Below are positions 56,549 to 64,000 of a stretch of DNA of 64,000 nt, piece after piece. The stretch spans positions 1 to 64,000 of the forward strand of contig NZ_RFLV01000001.1 of assembly GCF_004920405.1 (NCBI RefSeq), in the 5' to 3' direction. Below the pieces are notes generated by a model. It saw only the letters and a list, made by a program, of their open reading frames with translations. It had not been told where the DNA came from and ran no database searches. The position numbers and the translations under genes were made by a program. Source of the stretch: Pseudomonas leptonychotis (lineage in GTDB: Bacteria > Pseudomonadota > Gammaproteobacteria > Pseudomonadales > Pseudomonadaceae). How positions within the stretch are numbered: the first letter of the stretch is position 1; every line of letters begins with the position of its first letter.

Positions 56549-56570
56549 GCCACCTGCTAACGATGCTAAA

Positions 56571-56598
56571 AAAGCCCACTGCATCTGCAGTGGGCTTT
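56571..56598. terminator. Bidirectional terminator
   Basis: AAAGCCCACTGCA and complement around a short loop, between the MerR-type gene and the exporter operon, with A/T tracts on both sides. Confidence 0.85.
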
Positions 56599-56613
56599 AG
56601 TACTGGAGTAGAC

Positions 56614-59214
56614 CTAAACCGCCAGCTCAGCAGCACTCGGATAGCTCTCTTGCGTTACCGGCACCACCTTGGCGAAGAACCACGGCGAGATCAGCGTCAC
56701 CACCAGGATGGTCATCACGCCGCTGATAAACAGCGCTAACGCCACCAGACCGCCTAGGTCGATGATCGGTTTGTAGTCGGAAAACAGCAGCGCCAGGAAA
56801 CCGACCGAGAAGATCACCACGTTGATCACGGTAGAACGCCCTACGCTGTGCATCGCCTCGAGTATTGCCGCATCAATATGCATGCCGCGCTGCACGAACA
56901 ACTTGATCCGCGAGATCAAGTGCACCGCGTAGTCGACCACCCCTACCACCAGGAAAGTGACCAAAGCGGTGCCTATATTCAGCTCGATCTCAAATAGGAA
57001 CATGCAGGCATAGAGGCTGACCGAGGTGGTCAACAGGGTGAACATGCCCAGCAGCCCCAAACGCAACGACCTTAGCCAAAGCATCATCATCAGGGTGACT
57101 GCCAATACGGCCAGGGTGAAGCTGAGTATCTGACCCCGAGTGATTTCCTGCAAAACCCCAGTCCAGATCACCGGCGTGCCAGCATGGGTGATCTCCAAGT
57201 TGGCGGGTTTATTCACCGCCAGCCAGGCATCCAGACGATTGAGCAGGCTCTGATAGTCGCTGGCCACCGACGAAGTCATGGTGTAAAGCACCAGCGCTTT
57301 CGAGTAATCGGCGTTGAGCACGTTGGTCAAATCCGAACCACCGCCATTCTCGAAGAGCATGACGTGTTGCTCGATCAGCGCATTGCCTTCGACATCGAAA
57401 CTCTCTACCGAACCGTCCTCATTCTTTACCGTGACCTGCTCTTGTGCCCTTGGGACCCGCAAATAGCTCGGGTCCATATCGTTGAGCACCAAGTTCATGC
57501 GCTTGATATAGGTCGCTAGCGAATAGCCATAGCTGACATCCGGTTGCTCCTTCAGGAAGCGATCGAGCTTATCGATAAACTGCACCACCTCGGTGTCCAG
57601 CACGCCACGCGGGGTCTTGCTATCGATGGCAATCCAGCCCGGCGCGGTGCCCGCCACATGAGCGTTAACGAACTCATCGGAGATGCGGAACGGGTTGTCT
57701 TCTTTGAAGTAGGCAATACCGGAGTCCTCGATTTGCACGAGGAAGGTCAGCCCTGTCATCACTAACATCAGCGGCACCAACACCAGCAGAGCCGCCTTGC
57801 GCCGCGCAATCAACCAGGCGCACAAACCAACCAGCAACCGAGAAATCAGCGCGTCTTTGTGCGCTGTGCCGACCTGCTGCTTGGCGTCACGACCAAACAG
57901 CGCGATCCAGGCGGGGATCAACAACAGGGAAATCAGCAATGCAACGCCCAAACCGATGGACATAAACATGCCGAAGTTACGAATACTGACAATGTTGGTA
58001 ACGGTGGAAAGCAGGAAGGTGGCAATGGTGGTCACAGTCGTAAGCACCACCGGCATCACCATCAGCCGCATGGTCTCCCGATTGGCCTCGCGAGAACTTT
58101 TCCCGGCGCGCGTCTGCTCGTAGTACTCAGACATGATATGCACCGCGTCCGAACAGCAGATGGTGAACAGAAACACCGGTAACACGCTGGTCAGCAGGTC
58201 GATGGGCACTTCCAGAAGCGCCATCAGCCCCAGGGTCCAGAGGGTGCAGAAGAGGATGTTGAGCAGCGGCAGCATCACGCCCAGCGGCTTGCGGAAGAAC
58301 ACTAGTAGCAGCGCCATAATCAGCAGAAACACCACTGGGAACAGCAGCCCTAGGTCGTGATCAATGATCTCCTGTTGCGCGCCGATAAAGATCGGCATGC
58401 CCGCGATAAACACCTCATCGGTGAACTCCGGATGCTCTGCCTGATAAGCGGCCACCATGTCGCGGAAAATCTGATAGGCGCGCAGCTGGGCAATCGCATC
58501 ATCCTGCTTGGTGCCTAGCTCCGCCACCAACAAGGCGACGTTCTTGTCACGCGACACCACGCCATCGAGCATAAGCTCGTTACCCATGATCTCGGCTTCC
58601 ACCTCGGCCGGATCCATATCCTTGGCGCGTAGGGTTTTATGAATCAGCAGCTCGCCCTCATCAGTGAGAACGATATTTTCCAGATCCCCCATCGAGGCCA
58701 TTTCCCGAATGGGATTAACCCGTTCAGTCAAGAAGGACAGGAACTGTACCTGCTGCGAGTCCCAGCTCTGCTCCCGGGCATGCTGTTGCAACGACTGCAG
58801 TGGCCGATAGTCGTTCTGCGACAGCCCCTCGGGGATTATCGTCGCGAGTAACTCAGTGGCCACCTCATCCTCAGCGTGCTCAGCTACGATTCGCTGCAAT
58901 TCAAGGGCATCGTCCTCATTGCTGAGCACCACCAGACGCACCGACTGAGACAGCGTGTACAGCGCGTTCAGCGATGTTTGGTTGAACACCCCTTGCGGGT
59001 TATGCAGCGCCACCATCACCGAGTCGAATGTGCCGGTGAACTCACCTTGCAAATCGATGATGGTCTTGCGCGCTGGGTGGGTTTCCTTAAGCAAGTAGGG
59101 GTTGGTGTCGGAAGTCAACGAACCCAATGCATAGGTGAAGTACGCGGTGATCGCCACCAGCAGCACGATAATCGAACGCGCGTAGCGTTCGATAAAAGCC
59201 AGATATCTTTCCAT
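56614..59214 (-). CDS. MMPL/RND-superfamily exporter (866 aa)
   Basis: Two halves, each with one leading helix, a large periplasmic domain and five further helices. The first half has LFPVVFLLIMALLLVFFRKP and FLFTICCSDAVHIMSEYYEQ. The second has LNIGTALVTFLVVGVVDYAV. The layout is that of MMPL/HpnN-type lipid exporters rather than AcrB-type drug pumps. It is the last gene of a six-gene minus-strand operon and is 18 nt downstream of the LolA-like gene. Lipid-type cargo is inferred from the neighbours. Confidence 0.9.
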   Translation of the reverse strand: MERYLAFIERYARSIIVLLVAITAYFTYALGSLTSDTNPYLLKETHPARKTIIDLQGEFTGTFDSVMVALHNPQGVFNQTSLNALYTLSQSVRLVVLSNEDDALELQRIVAEHAEDEVATELLATIIPEGLSQNDYRPLQSLQQHAREQSWDSQQVQFLSFLTERVNPIREMASMGDLENIVLTDEGELLIHKTLRAKDMDPAEVEAEIMGNELMLDGVVSRDKNVALLVAELGTKQDDAIAQLRAYQIFRDMVAAYQAEHPEFTDEVFIAGMPIFIGAQQEIIDHDLGLLFPVVFLLIMALLLVFFRKPLGVMLPLLNILFCTLWTLGLMALLEVPIDLLTSVLPVFLFTICCSDAVHIMSEYYEQTRAGKSSREANRETMRLMVMPVVLTTVTTIATFLLSTVTNIVSIRNFGMFMSIGLGVALLISLLLIPAWIALFGRDAKQQVGTAHKDALISRLLVGLCAWLIARRKAALLVLVPLMLVMTGLTFLVQIEDSGIAYFKEDNPFRISDEFVNAHVAGTAPGWIAIDSKTPRGVLDTEVVQFIDKLDRFLKEQPDVSYGYSLATYIKRMNLVLNDMDPSYLRVPRAQEQVTVKNEDGSVESFDVEGNALIEQHVMLFENGGGSDLTNVLNADYSKALVLYTMTSSVASDYQSLLNRLDAWLAVNKPANLEITHAGTPVIWTGVLQEITRGQILSFTLAVLAVTLMMMLWLRSLRLGLLGMFTLLTTSVSLYACMFLFEIELNIGTALVTFLVVGVVDYAVHLISRIKLFVQRGMHIDAAILEAMHSVGRSTVINVVIFSVGFLALLFSDYKPIIDLGGLVALALFISGVMTILVVTLISPWFFAKVVPVTQESYPSAAELAV

Positions 59215-59232
59215 GGTCGCCTTTACCGGAAC

Positions 59233-60069
59233 TTATAGGGAGGAAACAGCGAATTTGGGTACATCGCCGGATTTCAGGCCGCGTCGGATAGCCGTCTGGG
59301 TGAACAGTCGGTCGTCCAGTTCCAGGTTGTACTGCAGCTGTTTAAAGCGCATTTCCGAACGAGTGCCATCGATAAAGTGCTCGGTTTCGCTGAGCATGAT
59401 GCTGTCGATCTTGTCCACGGTGGCGACTTGCTTGGTGCGCATCTGCTTGATATTCACCCCCTTCACGTCGAAGAAATCCTGACGCATCACTAGGAAATTC
59501 TGCTTATCGATCCAGATTTTGAGTTTGTTGTAACCGGTCTTGGTCAGTACCTCTGGTGAGGCTGGCACGCGCTCCAGCACATAGCAGTCGCGGCCGAGCA
59601 CCTGCTCTTCACCCAGCAGAGTCTGCTGATAGTCATTTACCCGGATCTTGTCCAGGTCAGCGTAGGAGTAGTCGCTGCCCATAAAAGAACCACGTTTGTC
59701 GGTGGTAGAAATTCGCCGGGTCTGACGGCTTACCGGCAGATACATCCATTGACTGTCTTCGCTGCCTTGCGCTTCATGGGGGTTTTCGATGTGAAACGCC
59801 ACGCCGCGCACGTCGTTGGGAGTGGTAAAGAACATGCTGAATTTGTCGCTATCGGCATAATCCTTCTGCAGATAGGTGAAATCCCTGACCCGCGTATTGC
59901 CCTTTTTGTCATGCAGAATTAGCGACACTTCGGACAGAAAACTGTGGCCGTCATTACGGTCCCTAGTCATGCGAATGATCTCGTCAGCATTCAGGCTTTC
60001 GGCGGCACTGGCCGCGCCTCCTGCCAGAATCACCACGGCGGCTGTCAGGCCTTTAAACATCCTCAACAT
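59233..60069 (-). CDS. LolA-like outer-membrane lipoprotein-sorting protein (278 aa)
   Basis: A signal peptide (LRMFKGLTAAVVILAGGAA, then SAAES) and a LolA-like half-barrel: SLNADEIIRMTRDRNDGHSF, MFFTTPNDVRGVAFHIEN, QWMYLPVSRQTRRISTTDKR and GSDYSYADLDKI. Proteins of this type (PF17131-like) are paired with MMPL exporters and are thought to carry hydrophobic cargo across the periplasm. AGGAGATTGAT precedes the ATG at 60069. Confidence 0.88.
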   Translation of the reverse strand: MLRMFKGLTAAVVILAGGAASAAESLNADEIIRMTRDRNDGHSFLSEVSLILHDKKGNTRVRDFTYLQKDYADSDKFSMFFTTPNDVRGVAFHIENPHEAQGSEDSQWMYLPVSRQTRRISTTDKRGSFMGSDYSYADLDKIRVNDYQQTLLGEEQVLGRDCYVLERVPASPEVLTKTGYNKLKIWIDKQNFLVMRQDFFDVKGVNIKQMRTKQVATVDKIDSIMLSETEHFIDGTRSEMRFKQLQYNLELDDRLFTQTAIRRGLKSGDVPKFAVSSL

Positions 60070-60136
60070 ATCAATCTCCTTGTGCGTGATGCACGGGTGG
60101 ATGAAGAGCGGTACGGATCGCGGCCGGCTCTTAGGT

Positions 60137-61420
60137 TCAAAACAAATATCCGGCGGAAAGACGCAGTTGATCGCGCTGGTCATAGGCACCGAACGAGCGG
60201 TCGGACTTGCCAAAAAACAGGTCTACTTCTAGGCCTAACTTCAGCCAATCGACTGGTTTGTAAGTGAAAATGCCTTGCAACAGAACGTCGTCACGCAATG
60301 GCGGGGTAAACGCCATAACCAGACGGCTCTTCAGTTGATCCTGGAAGTGCGTGCCCTCGGCAGAAACGGTAAACAGATGGTCACGCCGGTCTTGCAGCAT
60401 GCCGGCCTGCCAGTCGAGCACCTGCTGCTCTTGCCACTGCAACGAAAGCATCCAGTCGCGAAGCAGGTAGTCGACGCCCAGCAGCGCCTTGACCATGCGC
60501 GTCTTATCGGCGCCCTGACTGCGGGTCGGGTTGGTCACCCGCCAATCATCGAAATAAGCCAGTTCGCTACGCACCACGATGCTGTAACCGGCGTCCACCG
60601 CAAGGCCGGCGCCGCCCATCGTGTAGCGCGGGTGCTGGCGTTCAAGGCGTAACCGACCATCGTCGGCTAGGCCTTCGACGGCATACACCGGGTCCTGCTG
60701 TCGCGCATTTAGGGCGACCACACTGACGTCCACTTCACCCATGCGGCCATTGGCGCTCAAACCATAGGAAAAGCCGTCATCTCCGGCATAATCAGGAGTC
60801 GAATCAATCACGAAGTAACTCGGATCTGGCTTGCCAAAGAGCACCGAGTCGAACTCGCTGCCGGGTGCCGGCGCGCGGTTCTCCTCGAAGTCGGTGATCA
60901 GCAGGCCTTCAAGCTCCCACTCACCGAGCGGGCGGGTAAAGCGCACCATGGGCAACGCGATACGACTGTCCTCAAGCAGTGCAGTCACACCCTCGCGGTA
61001 GTCCAGCGGGTTGACTTGATCCAGTACCCGCAGCTCATCGGCACGTCCCCAAACCACCTGCTGCCAACCGACAGTCAACTCGCCATCACCTAGGTAGTGC
61101 CCCCAGTACAGGTGCCGCCAATCAGCGCTAGTACGGTAATCATCGCGAGCCTCATCGCTATAAGGCTGATTACCTTCATAACGAGCGTCATAGCGCACCC
61201 GACCTCTGGCCTTGTAGTAACCGCTGTCCCAGCTGTCCTCCAGATTGGCCTTGAAGTACAACGCCTTCTGCGTAACACGGTCGTCGCCATGTAGGCGTAC
61301 GGCGCTGGCCACGCCGACCTCTGCATCCCAATAGGCAGGCGTGAGGTCGGCGTGAGCCGCATCCACCGTCAACAAGGCCAAGCCAGCGCACAGGCCAGGT
61401 TTAAGGAATCGATTCGACAT
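60137..61420 (-). CDS. Outer-membrane beta-barrel, DUF1302-like (427 aa)
   Basis: A signal peptide (LKPGLCAGLALLTVDAAHA) is followed by many amphipathic strands ending in a C-terminal aromatic strand LRLSAGYLF typical of barrels. The stretch WQQVVWGRADELRVLDQVNP is characteristic of DUF1302-like proteins linked to export of hydrophobic compounds. It begins 2 nt after the SDR stop, so it is in the same operon, and provides the outer-membrane step. Confidence 0.82.
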   Translation of the reverse strand: MSNRFLKPGLCAGLALLTVDAAHADLTPAYWDAEVGVASAVRLHGDDRVTQKALYFKANLEDSWDSGYYKARGRVRYDARYEGNQPYSDEARDDYRTSADWRHLYWGHYLGDGELTVGWQQVVWGRADELRVLDQVNPLDYREGVTALLEDSRIALPMVRFTRPLGEWELEGLLITDFEENRAPAPGSEFDSVLFGKPDPSYFVIDSTPDYAGDDGFSYGLSANGRMGEVDVSVVALNARQQDPVYAVEGLADDGRLRLERQHPRYTMGGAGLAVDAGYSIVVRSELAYFDDWRVTNPTRSQGADKTRMVKALLGVDYLLRDWMLSLQWQEQQVLDWQAGMLQDRRDHLFTVSAEGTHFQDQLKSRLVMAFTPPLRDDVLLQGIFTYKPVDWLKLGLEVDLFFGKSDRSFGAYDQRDQLRLSAGYLF

Positions 61421-61422
61421 AC

Positions 61423-62187
61423 CTACATCCCCAACCCGACACCGCCATCGACCACCAGACTCTGAGCAGTGATAGCGCCCGCTTCCGGGCTGGCTAGGTA
61501 ACGCACCAACGCAGCCACCTCTTCGCTCTCGATAAAACGGCGCAGGGGTAATTTGCGTTTGGCGTTGCGCAGGATTTGCTCCTGACTGATACCGGCAATA
61601 CCGGCCTGCACGGCCAGTTCATGCTGCAACATAGGGGTATCAACCCAAGCCGGCAGTATTGCGTTGACCGTAATCTGACGGGGCGCCAGATCCAGGGCCA
61701 AGGCTTTGGTCATGCCCACCATGGCGTGCTTAGAGGCGCAATACGCCGTGTTGCGCACCTTGCCAGCCCGACCAAGGATCGAGGCAATATTGATAATCCG
61801 CCCCTGCTTCGGCAATAGCGGCAGACACAAAGAGGTGACATAGAAGGTGCCATGCAGGTTGACCCCTATCACCTTGTGCCAGTTGTCCAAGTCTTCCGGC
61901 TCGTTCTCGTTGCAGATACCCGCGCTATTAACCAGCACATCGATATAGCCATGCTGCTTAGCCAGGTCGTTGAACAGGCTGCGCATTCCCGGTAAATCGG
62001 AAATGTCGGCGCCATGGGTTTCGATACTGGCCTTGGCCTGATGGTCCGCCACCCAACGCTGCAACTCGGCCAGGTCGAGGTCCAACAACACCAGGCGATT
62101 GCCGGCGTCACCGGCGAAACTCTCGGCCACGGCGCGACCAATGCCTTTGGCGGCACCGGTAATAAGAATGGTACGTGGCTGGCTCAT
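61423..62187 (-). CDS. Short-chain dehydrogenase/reductase (254 aa)
   Basis: Rossmann motif TGAAKGIGRAVAESF at residues 11-25, NSAGI near residue 89, and catalytic Tyr/Lys in YCASKHAMVG near residue 150. An NAD(P) enzyme of unknown substrate. It overlaps the previous gene by 4 nt (ATGA). Together with the second SDR it could reduce or oxidise an acyl aldehyde or ketone. Confidence 0.92.
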   Translation of the reverse strand: MSQPRTILITGAAKGIGRAVAESFAGDAGNRLVLLDLDLAELQRWVADHQAKASIETHGADISDLPGMRSLFNDLAKQHGYIDVLVNSAGICNENEPEDLDNWHKVIGVNLHGTFYVTSLCLPLLPKQGRIINIASILGRAGKVRNTAYCASKHAMVGMTKALALDLAPRQITVNAILPAWVDTPMLQHELAVQAGIAGISQEQILRNAKRKLPLRRFIESEEVAALVRYLASPEAGAITAQSLVVDGGVGLGM

Positions 62188-62921
62188 GGCATTTTCAATC
62201 CGCCGTTGACCGGCAACACTTCACCGGTCAGGTAGTGGGCACGCTCGGCAATAAACAACACCGCCTCAGCTATTTCTTCGGGCTCGGCATAGCGCTTAAT
62301 CAGCAGGCGAGATTGAATGTCCTGCTCCAAGCTGCCGATCAGTGCCTTGCTCATCTCGGTGTTGACGATGCCGGGCGCCACCGCGTTGACCCGGATATTG
62401 CGCGGCGCCAGCTCGACGGCCAGCGCACGGGTGAGCGCTTCGACTCCGCCTTTGGCCGCCGCGTAGTTGCTCTGCCCCTTGCCCGGTTTTTGCGCCGCAA
62501 CCGAGCTGATATTGACGATGCAACCGCTGCGCTGGCGCATCATGCAAGGCACCACCTGCTGACAGCAGAGCAAGGTGCCGATCAAATTGGTCTGGATGAC
62601 CTGAGTGATGTCCTCCAGCGACAGAGTGGCCAGCAGACCATCACGGGTTACCCCTGCGTTATTGACCAACAGATCGATACGGCCGAACGCCCCCTCGATC
62701 TGTTCGAAAAAGGCCGCGATGCTCTGCGGTGCACTGATATCGCAATGCAGGGCCAGGCACTGGCCACCCTGCTGCTCGATTTCTTCGCGCAAGGCCGCGG
62801 CTGCGGCCTCATCACGCACATAGTTGAAAGCCACGGCATAACCCGCTCCGGCCAATGTCTTGACAATGGCCTTGCCAATCCCACGGCTGCCGCCTGTGAC
62901 CACTGCTACTTTGTCGTGCAT
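62184..62921 (-). CDS. FabG-like 3-oxoacyl reductase, SDR (245 aa)
   Basis: Motifs TGGSRGIGKAIVKTLAGAGY, NNAGVTRDGLL, and catalytic YAAAKGGVEALTRALA with Tyr/Lys. The ends (YLTGEVLPVNGGLKM) are typical of FabG/PhbB-type enzymes, which reduce 3-oxoacyl thioesters with NADPH. AAGGAG precedes the ATG at 62921. It follows the acyl reductase gene after 10 nt. Confidence 0.92.
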   Translation of the reverse strand: MHDKVAVVTGGSRGIGKAIVKTLAGAGYAVAFNYVRDEAAAAALREEIEQQGGQCLALHCDISAPQSIAAFFEQIEGAFGRIDLLVNNAGVTRDGLLATLSLEDITQVIQTNLIGTLLCCQQVVPCMMRQRSGCIVNISSVAAQKPGKGQSNYAAAKGGVEALTRALAVELAPRNIRVNAVAPGIVNTEMSKALIGSLEQDIQSRLLIKRYAEPEEIAEAVLFIAERAHYLTGEVLPVNGGLKMP

Positions 62922-62931
62922 GCGGGTCTCC

Positions 62932-64000
62932 TTAGAGCGAATTCGCGGTTTTGAACTGGGCCAGGCCGAAGCCGTGTGTCGCGGCGATGGCGCGAATCTG
63001 CTGAACCTGCTCACGACTGATGTCGCCGTAGGAGTAGTGCTGCTTCATTCCCGATAGCCCCATCAGCACCGACTCGGCCATGCAGGCATACAGCTGATCT
63101 TGCTTCAGGTAAGCCCGCACATTCGGCGCCAGACCATCGCCCAGCGGGGTCTGCACAATGCCGCCATGCATATAGAGCACATCGGCGCGCTGCTCAGGCA
63201 GCGCTTGGTCAACGTTCAGCGGTACAGCGATATCGCAGATCACCGCGTTCTCGGCGAAATGGTCGGCGCCCAAGAATGCCTCCGGCGCATTGGCCGCGCA
63301 GAGCACGATGCGTGCCCGCTTAAGCACCTGCAGATCATTGCTGACGGTGATAAAGGCGTTTTCCCCGGCCTGCTCGCCAACATGGCGGAACAAACGCTGG
63401 CCCAGATCGTTGCTATCGCCGTGTTGCGCGATCAGCTCGCTAACCCCCGGCAGCTGCTGCAAGCGTGTCGCCAGGCGATCCTGAGCAAAGTTGTCATTGC
63501 GAATGGCCTTGGCGGCATCCGCGTAGATCAACTGAGCGGTTTTCTCCAGACGCCGGGTCGAGCCGTCGCGACCGCTGCCGATCAGGATCAGATGATCAAC
63601 CTTCTCCGAGAGCAGCGAAGCGTAAGTGGAGGCAATATTGCCGGCCGCGCCGACCACCGCCGCGGTTTCCTCGGCCATATCGAGCCCCTGCTTGACGCAG
63701 CCCTGCTCAATGGCTTCCAGACCCATGCCGATGGTCAGGGCATTGCCGGAGGTCAGCGCCATATCCGGCACCGCCAGTGCCTGGCAGTTGTTGGTGACGA
63801 TTGAGGTGTACATGCCCAGGCCAGCAACGCTATAGCCATCAGCCCGCGCATCGCGGATACGGTTGGTGATTTCCTCACGGATGGTGGCCAGATCGCCGCT
63901 GGCGATGTACTCGGCCATGGCGTTGGAGTCCATGCACAGCGGATACAAAGTGAACTCCACCGCTGTGCCCAGACGTGAACGGATCAGCACCGGGCCTATA
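62932..64000 (-). CDS. Acyl-ACP reductase-like protein (AAR type), 5' part outside the window
   Basis: The C-terminal part matches the cyanobacterial long-chain acyl-ACP reductase layout: LGMYTSIVTNNCQALAV, a nucleotide fold VVGAAGNIASTYASLLS, then GGIVQTPLGDGL, and YACMAESVLMGLSGMKQHYS, where the Cys lines up with the catalytic Cys of the family. It ends GFGLAQFKTANSL. In the known enzymes it makes a fatty aldehyde from acyl-ACP. The frame stays open to base 64000 and the GTG at 63990 is not a convincing start. First visible gene of the operon. Confidence 0.75.
   Translation of the reverse strand, partial: IGPVLIRSRLGTAVEFTLYPLCMDSNAMAEYIASGDLATIREEITNRIRDARADGYSVAGLGMYTSIVTNNCQALAVPDMALTSGNALTIGMGLEAIEQGCVKQGLDMAEETAAVVGAAGNIASTYASLLSEKVDHLILIGSGRDGSTRRLEKTAQLIYADAAKAIRNDNFAQDRLATRLQQLPGVSELIAQHGDSNDLGQRLFRHVGEQAGENAFITVSNDLQVLKRARIVLCAANAPEAFLGADHFAENAVICDIAVPLNVDQALPEQRADVLYMHGGIVQTPLGDGLAPNVRAYLKQDQLYACMAESVLMGLSGMKQHYSYGDISREQVQQIRAIAATHGFGLAQFKTANSL

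Overview
The window looks like a chromosomal segment of a Pseudomonas species, probably from the lineages that carry chromosomal integrons (stutzeri, mendocina or alcaligenes type). From about 10.7 kb on, the genes are compact, GC-rich and Pseudomonas-like: a Mrp/Sha antiporter operon, the acyl-homoserine lactone acylase QuiP, a complete rnf operon ending in nth, and several OmpA-type lipoproteins. From memory, most of 18-41 kb resembles the block around PA1032-PA1059 of P. aeruginosa, and 44-56 kb resembles PA3480-PA3496.

Region 1 (1-10.63 kb) is the distal part of an integron gene-cassette array. I count 22 attC sites plus one half-site. Most are about 76 bp and nearly identical. They separate 21 complete cassettes, a cut cassette at the left edge and a terminal cassette that has lost the rest of its attC. 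All readable cassette genes point rightwards, so the integrase gene and attI should lie left of the window. The cassettes carry short, mostly unknown proteins: an Mrr-like nuclease, Imm50-like and probable Imm26-like immunity proteins, a DUF2314 protein, a DUF1232 protein and a run of small membrane proteins. Two cassettes have no gene but share a motif, two carry frameshifted genes, and the attC sites degrade towards the right end.

Region 2 (10.7-18 kb) holds a lipoprotein, a GAPDH-family enzyme, a large FAD-dependent dehydrogenase, an OmpA protein, a GNAT acetyltransferase, a PLP enzyme and an EamA transporter. Region 3 (18-24 kb) is a six-gene Mrp-type Na+/H+ antiporter operon with fused A/B subunits. 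Region 4 (24-41.5 kb) holds SlyB, PdxH, an esterase, a GH50-like glycoside hydrolase, a DinG helicase, a CopD protein, a collagen-like secreted protein, two tandem OmpA lipoproteins, YchJ, other small proteins and QuiP. Region 5 (41.9-46.4 kb) has NadE, an AI-2E family permease, Dcd, a cold-shock protein and ApbC. Region 6 (46.6-55.7 kb) has MetG, RnfABCDGE and Nth, followed by a small acidic protein. A palindromic repeat sits inside the rnf operon, and RnfC has a long repeated coiled-coil tail.

Region 7 (56-64 kb) has a MerR-type regulator facing a tight six-gene operon: an acyl-ACP reductase-like protein (cut by the window end), two short-chain dehydrogenases, an outer-membrane barrel, a LolA-like periplasmic protein and an MMPL/RND exporter. 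The gene set suggests making a reduced fatty-acyl product and moving it across the envelope. This operon and the integron array are the two most interesting parts of the window.
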